A stretch of DNA of 64,000 nucleotides from Apium graveolens (taxonomy: Eukaryota > Streptophyta > Magnoliopsida > Apiales > Apiaceae), in assembly GCF_009905375.1 (NCBI RefSeq), contig NW_027419138.1, forward strand, positions 56,290 to 120,289. Reading direction: 5' to 3'. The translations under genes and the position numbers were made by a program. The notes beneath the pieces were generated by a model, which saw nothing but the letters and a program-made list of their open reading frames with translations, was not told where the DNA came from and did not search any database. Below are positions 36,199 through 46,979 of this stretch, one piece after another; position 1 is the stretch's first letter, and every line of letters starts with the position of its first letter.

Positions 36199-36659
36199 TT
36201 TCTTTGCGGATTTTTTGTTTCGACTCCTTTAGCATTTCATCTAGTTGTTCGGATCCTCTAATTGAAACCAGGCCCTCAGTGTGCTTGAGAATTTTACCTG
36301 TACCATCTTGGACAGGGAAAATCTCATTCTCTTTCTTCTCCAAGGCCTCAAAAGACGAAACCCATGGAGTAAATTAAGCATAACAAACATAGAACCTAAC
36401 CTTGCAAATGATAAACAAATACTCATCAGTCATGCCCTGAGCTTGAAAGGTCAAATCAGAACTCCAAAAAATATTCCTCAAAATTGTCGCTTTGAACTTG
36501 AAAATCAAGGAGATTAGAAATTCCAACCTTCATTTTTTTACTTGAGAAGCTCCACCTATTATTGGAAGTGAATCTAAATAGTTGAGCTGAATTCATAGGT
36601 AATTTTGTGAAAGAGAAACAAAATTGGGTGATTGAGATGGTTAGGGTTTGAAAACTCAA
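36199..36659 (-). pseudogene. Captured 5' end of an unidentified gene
   Basis: Minus-strand ATG at 36596 follows an AAACCCTAACC-type leader and opens MNSAQLFRFTSNNRWSFSSK, an N-terminus rich in Ser, Arg and Asn like an organelle-targeting peptide. A second exon-like block (about 36380-36199) reads FEALEKKENEIFPVQDGTG, then LVSIRGSEQLDEMLKESKQ, and ends near a GT donor. I do not recognise the product. It heads the minus-strand chain of captured pieces in the outer CACTA and could supply its promoter and start codon. Confidence 0.45.
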
Positions 36660-37036
36660 AAACCTAACCCATCATAATACACACATAATCCATGTGATTT
36701 TAAGCAAAACCAGGTAGAGAGAGGAGAGAGAAGAGTCGTGGGAAGGGGAGAGAGAACCGGTTAGATCTAAGAAAGGGGAAGGGGAGAGGTAATGGGGGGA
36801 ATGAAAATTAGAAGGGAGGGGGAAATGAAAATTAAAGGGGGGCAAAACCAAAAATTATGTAAAAAATGAAAATTTAACCAAGAAAGATTTTAAGAAATTA
36901 ATTATTTAATCAAGAAAGATTCTTAATTTTCGGAGTTGCAATTCTATTCGATTTTCATTATAAAATCATACAAGATAAATTTAAAATTTTTTGAATAATT
37001 TTTTATATGATTACAATCGATATATCTCAATACAGT
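36660..37036. other. Purine-rich and AT-rich non-coding stretch
   Basis: No gene. A GA-rich strip (36712-36850; GGAGAGAGAAGAG, GGGAAGGGGAG) lies upstream of the captured 5' end and may be its original promoter or leader. The rest is AT-rich and leads into the 174-bp array. Confidence 0.4.
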
Positions 37037-38254
37037 TGGATCTTCGTAAATATCATTTAAAAAAATTACCATGTTGATAGGAAAATATCTCAATAATTTT
37101 TTCATATAACTAAAATTGATATATCTTAACATCCGTACGGTTGGATCTTCAAAAAAATCATTTTAAAAATTAATCTTGTAAATCGGGAACGAGTCTCGTT
37201 GTTGGGAGGGGTACTTTTACCGGATTTTTCTAATCCTGACATGCAAAATGAATTTCAATTTTTTTAATATTTTTTTCATATGACAAAAATTGATATATCC
37301 TAACATCCGTACGGTTGGATCGTCGAAAAAATCATTTGAAAAATTAATCTTGTAAATCGGGAACGAGTCTCGTTGTCGGGAGGGGTACTTTTACCGGATT
37401 TTTCTAATCCTGACATGCAAAATGAATTTCAAAATTTTTAATAATTTTTTCTTATGACAAAAATTGATATATCTTAACATCCGTACAGTTGGATCGTCGA
37501 AAAATCATTTTAAAAAATTAATCCTGTAAATCGGGAACGAGTCTCGTTGTCGGAAGGGGTACTTTTACCAGATTTTTCTAATCCTGACATGCAAAATGAA
37601 TTTCAAATTTTTTAATAATTTTTTCTTATGACTAAAATTGATATATTTTAACATCCGTATGGTTGGATCGTCGAAAAATGATTTTAAAAAATTAATCCTG
37701 TAAATCGGGAACGAGTCTCGTTGTCGGGAGGGGTACTTTTACCTGATTTTTCTAATCCTGACATGCAAAATGATTTTCAAATTTTTTAATAATTTTTTCT
37801 TATGACTAAAATCGATATATCTTAACATCCGTACGGTTGGATCATCGAAAAATAATTTTAAAAAATTAATCCTGTAAATCGGGAACGAGTCTCGTTGTCG
37901 GGAGGGGTACTTTTACCAGATTTTTCTAATCCTGACATGCAAAATTAATTTCAAATTTTTTAATAATTTTTTCTTATGACTAAAATTGGTATATCTTAAC
38001 ATCCGTACGGTTGGATCGTCGAAAAATCATTTTAAAAAATTAATCCTGTAAATCGGGAACGAGTCTCGTTGTCGGGAGGGGTACTTTTACTAGATTTTTC
38101 TAATCCTGACATGCAAAATGAATTTCAAATTTTTTAATAATTTTTTCTTATGACTAAAATTGATATATCTTAACATCCGTACGGTTGGATTGTCAATAAA
38201 TCATTTTAAAAAATTAATCCTGTAAATCGATATATCGTGAAGGAACCTTGTTTG
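37037..38254 (+). repeat. 174-bp tandem array, about seven units (outer CACTA)
   Basis: The anchor GTACTTTTAC occurs at 37211, 37385, 37560, 37733, 37907 and 38081, so the period is 173-175 bp. A less conserved unit precedes these. Each unit carries the perfect inverted repeat AACGAG-T-CTCGTT and, in most units, the palindrome CCGTACGG. There is no coding potential. Degenerate single units occur in the inner element (29520-30050). Confidence 0.93.
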
Positions 38255-38384
38255 AGAAAGTACGCCTTCTACTAGATTTTTGTTATAATTTCATGCAAGA
38301 TATATTTAAAAAATTTAAATTATTTTTTTACATGAATAAAATCAATATATATCAATATCCGTACAACAATTTAATATGTATGAA

Positions 38385-40530
38385 ACTATTTTTTGTTATA
38401 TGTTATTATGAGTAATATTCGTAAGTTAACGCCATTAACGTCTGTATGAAATCTACAAAACCAACAAATAGATATTACGAGTTATATTTTTAACTTAATC
38501 TACATGTTATGTCCTCATCAATGTGATAATCTAGTTGACGCTATTAATATTCGTGTAACGTCTAATCCAAATAGGTAAAAGAATTCAAAAATCTATGAAA
38601 AAGATGATTTCAAATCTTAATAAACACAAATTAATTTGGTGTAAGTTATCGGTTACTCGTATAAATTAATAAACGGTGGCATATAATTATTCCAAAATTT
38701 TCTTAAAAACTAGTAAAAGTATAGACAACGATTTTTTCTAAAATCATGTTGTGGTAAGTTACTTTACATGAGTGTTTTTTAGGAAATGCCGTTGTTGGAA
38801 TTCTACAACGGTTTTTTCTTTAAGATTGTTGTAGTATTATAAATTTTACAACAGATTATAAATATCGATAACGGTTGTCTGAATGTTACAAGTGTTTTAT
38901 TTTAAAAATACTTGTATAAGGTAGATTAATACAACGTGCTTTTTCGAAAAACACTTGTTTGAATTGAACAATTAACGATGTAAATTTGAAGTGTAATTAT
39001 TAGGTATATTTGTAGGTTAGTACACATATGATACGCCGAATAATATTATAACGAGTTATATCTGAAAAGTAGCACTATTAAAATTCGTATATAATGTCAA
39101 CTAAATCTGGATATCGTTACTATGACTTATATCTGTATGTTAGTATATAGATTATGTGCTGCTTTATGTTGTTATGAGTAATATTCGTAAGTTAACGCCA
39201 TTAACGTCTATATGAAGTCTACAAAAACAACAAATAGATATTACGAGTTATATTTTTAACTTAATCTACATGTTATGTCCTCATCGATGTGATAATCTAG
39301 TTGACGCTATTAATATTCGTGTAACGTCTAATCCGAATAGGTAAAAGAATTCAAAAAATATATGAAAAAGATGATTTCAAATCTGAATAAACAAAAATTA
39401 ATTTGGTGTAAGTTATTGGTTACTCGTATAAATTAATAAACGGTGGCATATAATTATTCCGAAAAAAAATTAAAAACTAGTAAAAGTATAGACAACGGTT
39501 TTTTCTAAAATCATGTTGTGGTTAGTTACTTTATATAAGTGTTTTTTCGGAAATACCGTTGTTGGAATTCTACAACGGTTTTTTCTTTAAGATTGTTGTA
39601 GTATTATAAATTTTACAACAGATTGTAAATATCGATAACAGTTGTCTGAATGTTACAAGTGTTTTATTTTAAAAATACTTGTATAAGGTAGATTAATACA
39701 ACGTGCTTTTTCGAAAAACACTTGTTTGAATTGAACAATTAACAATGTAAATTTGAAGTGTAATTATTAGGTATATTTGTAGGTTAGCACATATATGATA
39801 CGCCGAATAATATTATAACGAGTTATATCTGAAAAGTAGCACAATTAACATTCGTAGATAATGTCAACTAAATCCTAATATCATTATTATGACTTATATC
39901 TGTAAGTTAGTATATAGATTATGTGCTGCTTTATGTTATTATGAGTAATATTCGTAAGTTAACGCTATTAACGTCCGTACGAAGTCCACAAAACCAACAA
40001 ATAGATATTATGAGTTACATTTTTAACTTAATCTACACGTTATGTCCTCATCAATGTGATTATCTGTTGACGCTATTAATATTCGTCTAACGTCTAATAC
40101 TAATAGGTAAAAGAATTCAAAATTCTATGAAAAAGGTGATTTCAAATCTTAATAAACACAAATTAATTTGGTGTAAGTTATTGATTACTCGTATAAATTA
40201 ATAAACGGTGGCATATAATTATTCCGAAAAAAAATAAAAACTAGTAAAAGTATAGACAACGGTTTTTCCTAAAATCTTGTTGTGGTAAGTTACTTTACAT
40301 AAGCGTTTTTTAGGAAATACCGTTGTTGGAATTGTACAACGATTTTTTCTTTAAGATTGTTGCAGTATTATAAATTTTACAACAGATTAAAATATCGATA
40401 ACGGTTGTCTGACTGTTACAAGTGTTTTATTTTAAAAAAACTTGTATAAGTTAGATTAATACAACGTGTTTTGTCAAAAAACATTTGTTTGAATTGAACA
40501 ATTAACAATATAAATTTGAAGTACTTGTGA
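38385..40530 (+). repeat. 0.76-kb tandem array, outer CACTA (two full units plus partials)
   Basis: Same unit and orientation as the array at 30055-33180. A partial unit begins near 38385; full units start at 38887 and 39654 and a partial at 40417 (periods 767 and 763 bp). The partial first unit joins directly to AT-rich sequence after the 174-bp array. Confidence 0.92.
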
Positions 40531-41281
40531 TTATTTTTTTTGTTAATTATAAAGTAGATAATTAAACTATTTTGAAATATAAAATTTAAATATTTAATTT
40601 GGATGAAAGTGGATTTAATTAGAATTTGTAGTTTTAAAAAAATTTAAAATTAATTGTTTGGAATTGTTTTTTAAATTGTTTACTATTTTTATTGTAATAA
40701 ATCAGACAATGGTTTATTTGAACATTTTGTTATGCAACATGTTTTTAAATTTGGTAAGAAAGACAATTGTTTTAAGAATTTGACCATTGTCTGATATAGG
40801 TGGTATACAATATAGGTAAAACACTTGTCCATGAGGTATCATTTAGACAACACCTAATTTATACATTGTGCGATTCAAGCTTAAATAACCAATAGAAAAA
40901 ACACTTGTCTCATTTCCACAACTGTTAAACTATACGTTATCTCAATCATTTTCAGACAATGCATTCTAAAACTCGTTGTGCAAACTTACTCATTTGCACA
41001 ACATCACTTTAGAAAGGATTGTCTGTCTCCATCAACTAGACAATGGATTTTAAAGCGTTGTATTAATGTTAGAGCCTTCCCATTCGCACAACACCTTGAT
41101 TTTGAAAACACTTGTCTGATTTGTTTTACTAGACAAAATTTTTTAATTGCTTGTAGTAATCAACTTCAGACAACACCAGTTTTTTGGTTGCAGAAAAACC
41201 GTTGTATGAAAAATTTGGGCAACACTTTTTTGGTCGAGTGTTGTCTGATCGGTGTTGTCTGATTGCATTTTTCTTGTAGTG
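40531..41281. repeat. Right subterminal region of the outer CACTA
   Basis: Near-copy of 33181-33933, ending TTCTTGTAGTG at 41281. It contains repeated AGACAATG / CATTGTCTGA and ACAACAC / GTTGTCTGA motifs. Confidence 0.8.
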
Positions 41282-42331
41282 ACTCAAAATTTGACATATA
41301 ATATACCAAAATGAAAAAGATAAAATTATCTACAAGATACAATCATCAATTATATAAAAAACATCAACATCAAAAATTCCTATTTTAATCATTAATTAAT
41401 TCGAATTAAAATAATTAAATAAGAAAATCACCTAGATTTCTGCACTGAAATGGATGATTGATTATGAAAGAACTTTTCGAGAGCTTCGATTCGGTATATG
41501 GCACGCTTGATTCCGAGTTCGATAACGCTTTCGAATTTGAGTTTGATTCTGAAGAACGTGACGATTTTACAGAGTTTTCTCTGTATTTTCTATATTTTTA
41601 CTGATCGATTATGATTATATGAATAAAATGAAATAATAAATAGGCTATTTATATTTATGGAATATTAATACGTGTTAGATCATATTGGATAAAAAAATAA
41701 GTTACTTTGCCGCTAAAAAACTGCAAAAACGATCCGATTGGACAATGTTTTGGATAACTATCAACCTGTTTTGGATAATTATCAAAACTTTTGGATAACT
41801 ATTAAAACTTTTGGATAATTATCAAGACCGGGCTTCTTATAAAACACTTTATCTGAAGATAATGTTATCGAAATGGTTATAGTATCGAAAATTTTGCGCC
41901 GGGACACGCACGGGTCAAACCGTAATCCGAACAAAAAAGTCAAATCACGGAAAATATCCGAAATTATCAGATTGGGTTAGGAAGGAATTTTTTGAAGAGT
42001 TTCGGGTTGTAAAAACGCAAAAACGGTTGAAGTTGGACGATTCCGGGATTTATAAAATAGTTTTGTAATTATTCAGAAAATAATTAATAAATTCATAAAT
42101 CATTATAAAATGGTATAACAATCCAAAAATTACCAGAAAAATACCATAATTATCTATATTTTATGCTGGACATAATAAAATTAACATGCCTATACTCTAC
42201 CATATATAAACATCCACACAACAACACCAATCATTAGATAATTCACCAAAAATCACATAATAATCATATAATAATCACATAATAATTATTTATTGATAGA
42301 AACAGTTACACATTATGTCCCGGATATTACA

Positions 42332-43322
42332 ATAGAGGAGGTAACTCGAAATTATAGGGAATGTTGGGATTGATTTACCAGTGTTGTCATGCAACCAATG
42401 GAGAAGCAATCTGCATAAACTACACGGGTTCAGTCTTGCTCTAGTCTTAAGTGTAATCCATGGAAGAGACCATGACCAATTTATACTTATGGTCCGTGTA
42501 CAATATTCTCTTAAAAAATTGATTGAAACATCAAAGAAGCAAATATATGTGACTGAATGCATAAATTGTATAACATTATGTTTATAGATTCTTCACTTTA
42601 TTTAACAACCTCCCGTATATTCCTTTCTGTTTTTGCCTATGTTCCTTTCTGCTTTAAATTATGTCTACATTTTATAGCGAGTCTAGATGTGAAATTTAGA
42701 TATAAAGAAGAATACGAAAGTGATGGATTTCATTTAAGACTTTAATAATATGTAATAATAGTATGTCGCCATTTTATGTATAATAATTTGAATTATGAAC
42801 GGGGAATTAGACATGTGTAGTCTGAGGATGTATCTGTTTGTATTAAATGAACGTGTTCGAAGTGGATTGGTAGCTTAATCGATTTATGGTTCGAGATGTG
42901 ATGGACGTTTGTATCCCTTCAGCTCCTCATCAAAAATCAATTTCTTTAATGTCAATATTCAGTTGTAATTTACAATAATATTTTAGATCCTAATACGCTT
43001 GACCCCTCGGCCACAACAAATGGTTAGAAACAAAAAGGTATGAGGTAAGTACAGTTCTAGTGAATTACAAGAGAACCATAATGAATACTTCAATTCTCAG
43101 AATTCCCTATTTTCCCTCACATTCAAATCAAACAAACATTAAAATATAGGAATTGTCTAATATAAGGAAAACAAAATCTAAGTAATATGAAAATTTAAGG
43201 TAAATACAAAACCAGTTCACTTGCAAACAAAGCGGTAGCAACTACTTACTAAATCTCTTAAATTAAGCTGAGTTGAAAAATATGAAAAATTTGTATCTCG
43301 CTGCCTTAAAGAGACTCTTACC
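42332..43322. repeat. Spacer of the tandem unit, start of copy 2
   Basis: 42332-42880 repeats 10087-10610 and 59673-60220; 42890-43090 continues as at 60220-60425. At about 43090 a 276-bp stretch present in copy 3 (60426-60701) is missing, leaving only the last bases of a tRNA-Pro-like sequence. From about 43108 to 43322 it matches 45-248, the flank downstream of the ARIADNE fragment. No gene. Confidence 0.7.
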
Positions 43323-43500
43323 TCAAAATTCTTGAATGGTGTCTCTATTTTAGCCCCCTTTACGCACCAAGCACCTTTAGCACATGTTATGGTCACAATC
43401 ATTTAGGGCAGTACAGTATTGACACTTCCAGGCATCTGTCAATTGGACATGCTTTTCTTTCACTGGAGTAACATCAACTTCAGATAGCCCATTTTCTAAT
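43323..43500 (-). pseudogene. ARIADNE-like fragment copy 2, zinc-finger end (split by Tekay 2)
   Basis: C-terminal end of the ARIADNE-like fragment, with the RanBP2-type finger cysteines and the same stop between the third and fourth cysteine as copy 1. It ends at 43500 in the target duplication CTAAT (43496-43500); the rest of the fragment resumes at 56228. The donor-like GT next to 43323 is shared with copy 1. Confidence 0.7.
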
Positions 43501-46500
43501 TGTGGCGCCCTCCAAACCCGGGTCAGAAGTTTGGGGTCCACACACACACCTTAATTATAACCTGCTTATAACAATAATAAATATAATAATAATATATACA
43601 ATGACCCTACTTACCAACCACCACGGACCGCAACAGGTTAAAGTATGCACACAAGCCAAACACACTAATATATATTACAAACCATTCAAATCCCAACTAT
43701 TTCAAATTCAAACTGAGTATTAAACATTATTACAAACTTTTACAAACTTAAATTACTCCAAAAGAAGCCTACTAGCTCAGCTTTCTCAACATGAACCCCT
43801 AGCTCTCGCGCTGGACTGGGGATCCTCTTTACCAACTGGTTCCTTTTTAACTGGAAAGAATATAAAGAACATTGCACGAATGAGCTAACTAGCTCAGCAA
43901 ATCACAATGACAAAACTGAGAATAATGATCATCATGTGAATATATTTATGATATTAAGTGAACAATGGATTATGATTTAGAATTGGATATTATACTTTTA
44001 ATTTAAAAACCAAGGTTAGGCTGCTGATCAGTCACGCACTAACCCCGAGCAAGGCACACATCATTGCTCTAACTACTGGATCCAAGGCACACATTGGCCA
44101 AACTTGACCATTATATGGTCTGACCATGAATCTGGTCCACAATTTTATAAAAACAATCCAATTCTAACATAATAACAGAATATGCAATAATAAACAATAA
44201 CCGAAATCATTAACAATAATAAATGTTTAACAATGAAAGGGTTTAAATCCTTGTAAGGATCAACAAGGTACTTTTAAAGCTTGAATGCTGGGTAATGAAA
44301 TAATTGGATAACAAAGGAAACAATGTTTTAGGGTTTCAAGGATTTGGTTTTTCAAAGCATAAGATATCATGGATTGAGTATATAATAATTCAGTTCAGTG
44401 TCTGGTATTTAGTTTGTATGTATTTTTGGAGTAGTATCGTAGATTTGTGGTTCTTGTTTGGGTATACAATAATCAATGGATTAGAAAGAATATGGTTCAT
44501 AGCTCAAGAACAATAACTGAAATCAGGATTTAGGTTTTCGTGCTTCAAAGCACTTGCAATGTCAACAAGACTGTCAAGAATTATAATATCTCGAGAAAGT
44601 TCAGAACACTTGCCTGATATTAGCTTATTATCCTGCACTTGCTTTCAATCTCAATCGTCTTACTCCTCAACTACCTGTTTCCCTTTCCTACGCCTTGCCT
44701 CTTCTGCTCACATATCACAAGCATCTATCAATCATCAACTCACAGGATTCTATTCAACACATACTTCTATCTACCCTTTGTTTTACCAAAATCCGATTAA
44801 CGGATTGAAATCTATGCAATAACCAAGTAAACACGGAATATATAGACCGATAGTCAAACAACATGTCACGTATAACACATAATACATCACATAATCAATG
44901 ACATATCATCTATAAAGAAGTCTCGGGTCATAAATATGCTTTCGGGTATTTAAAATGATTTTTAAAACATTTTTCGGAATTAAAACGGGTCGTTGGATCA
45001 ATTTCAAGTTAATAAACAGGGTTCGGTTGGCCCATTCTGGCTCCGAAATAATTTTAGAATAATTATCGAGCATTGGAAATAATTTAGAATAATATTTTAA
45101 AGCTCGAAACTATTTTTCAGAATTTTTAAATCATTTTTAAATAATTAAATCTAATTAAATAACTAATTAAAATCAATTAATAATTAATTAAATCAATTAA
45201 TCAATTAATTTTCGAATTAATTGACCAATTAATAAATTATAAATTAACTGAAATTAATTAACTAATTAATTCAGATTTATTTATGAATTAAAAATAATTT
45301 TCGGAATTTAAATAATAATTTTCAGAATTTTCAGAAATTAAAAATGAATTTTTTTTAATAAAAATAAATAGGAAATATGATTTTTAAACATTTCATAAAC
45401 AGGAATCCTATTTTTGAAAACTTTGCAAACTACAGGGACTAAACTTCACTATCTTCAAAAATACAGGGACTAAACTGCAATTTTGCAGTTTCAGTCGCCG
45501 GAAAATCGGGGGTGGCCGGAGAAGACCATCCCGGCGTCCTCACCCCACCAACACCTCCAGATCAACACTACACAACACCAGGAACTTGTTCATGCATTCA
45601 AAACATTCTAATCATCCCTGTTCTGGCCGGAAATTGGCCAAGAACATCGCCGGTTTCCGGCGAACATCGCAAATCTTTAAAACACAACTCCCTTCGATTC
45701 AAGCATCCTCTGTTAACGAGCTATATATCAATCGATTGCAAATTTTATAAGGAACACAACCCACTATAAATCAACAGTTAATAACCCCTGAATCAAGAAC
45801 CCCCAAATTTCAATTGAAAACATTCATACGGGTTATAAACCCTAATTTTGAAATTCGAAAATTAAACCCACTTTTGAGCATGTTATTGAACTCCAAATCA
45901 GACGTATGACATATGAAAATCATCAGGAAAACAAGCTCTACAACATGCAATCATCAAATCATACAAACAATCATCCGAACAAAATTTCATATTTTTAATA
46001 AAATAAATTCGAAAATAAATAAATTTTTAGAAAAATATCCTTGATTTCTGTAGTGAAACAAAGCTCAGAATCTGATAGAACACCTCAAATCCTTCATTTT
46101 GGTTACTCAAGCTTTAAAAACAGAGATCGGTAATGCCTTCGTTTTGCTGTTTGATTCTTAGAACAGTTTTAAGAAATTAGGGCTTTTCTCTGAAAATTAT
46201 ATAATTAACTATCTGCAAATGATTTTGATACGAAATAAAATACGGTAAAAGGCTATTTATAATTATGAAAAATTTGTATCCCGTTGGATCATTCCAGATA
46301 TAAAACAGTACGTTTATTTGTAAAAACTGATCCAAACGGTATCAGTTTTTGGGATAATTATCCAAATCAGTACAATTTGTACTGCGGTCTTGGTCTCAGC
46401 GCCTGGTTACACGTATTATGAAGTGATAATTGGGATAGTTTAATAAAAAGCTCCCGTTTATCGAAAATACGGGTTTTATTGATTTACCGAAACAAATATT

Positions 46501-46941
46501 GTATCGAAAATATTGCGCTGGGACCCGTACAGGACAAACCGTAAGCCGGATCGAAAAAGTCGAAACATGGAATATGCTCGGAATATTACAATTGGGTTAG
46601 GAAGGAGTTCTCGGAAGAATTTCGGGTTCCAAAAACGTAACAACGGTTGACGTTGGTTGGTTCCCGTTTTTATAAAATAGATTTTAATTACCCGGAAAAA
46701 GATTTTAGAAATTTCATATGATTCTTATAAATCCATAAACGAACATAAAAATAATTAGGAAGATATGACAATTATCTATATTTTATTTTGGACATATAAA
46801 AATTAAAATACTCAATTAATATTATTTTTGAATATTCAAATACAGATAACACTTAACAATTAACTCACAGAATAGATACTGAACACACATAATAATTATA
46901 TAATAGCAAAAATAATTACACGATATATCCCGGATATTACA
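43501..46941 (-). repeat. 3' LTR of Tekay element 2
   Basis: 3441 bp; on the plus strand it runs TGTGGCGCCCTCC to CCCGGATATTACA. The minus-strand TATA box (TATAAATA) is at 46261-46254. It is nearly the same as the copy at 52786-56227. Confidence 0.92.
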
Positions 46942-46954
46942 TCCTTCCCCCCTT
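46942..46954 (-). other. Polypurine tract of Tekay element 2
   Basis: On the minus strand AAGGGGGGAAGGA lies directly before the 3' LTR, confirming the minus orientation. Confidence 0.85.
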
Positions 46955-46979
46955 AAAAGGATTTTGTCCTCAGAATCTC

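Larger units (their letters stand above)
11461..41281. mobile_element. Outer CACTA element, non-autonomous, with captured gene fragments
   Basis: The termini are CACTACAAGGAAAAC at 11461 and the complement of CACTACAAGAAAAAT ending at 41281. They are flanked by a perfect 3-bp target duplication ACT (11458-11460 and 41282-41284), the length CACTA elements make. Subterminal regions at both ends are rich in CAACGG/CCGTTG and TTGTCTGA motifs. Without the inner CACTA and Tekay insertions it is about 8.5 kb. It holds a minus-strand chain of fragments from several host genes (36659 down to 33934, then 12606 to about 12250), a 174-bp array and a 0.76-kb array. No transposase is visible, so it would depend on one supplied elsewhere. 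It is inserted in a Tekay-type LTR. Confidence 0.88.
10611..42331 (-). mobile_element. Truncated Tekay-type LTR, split by the nested CACTA elements
   Basis: The pieces 10611-11460 and 41282-42331 together resemble the latter two thirds of the LTR at 43501-46941. They share the AT-rich AATAATTTAGAATAAT zone, the GGTCGCCGG coding-like patch, TATTTATA near 41641, the CCGGGACACGC..AAACCGTA zone, and the terminal CCCGGATATTACA ending at 42331. The first roughly 1.5 kb (from TGTGGCGCC) is missing on the left. No internal retrotransposon sequence remains, so it is a truncated or solo LTR. Its flanks do not form a target duplication; instead 10087-10610 on the left is repeated as 42332-42880 on the right. 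Orientation follows the related element, whose genes are on the minus strand. Confidence 0.65.

Noticed and set aside
45512..45769. 85-codon open frame, also at 54798-55055
   Set aside because: Within the LTRs of Tekay 2 on the strand opposite to its genes; an LTR copy effect.
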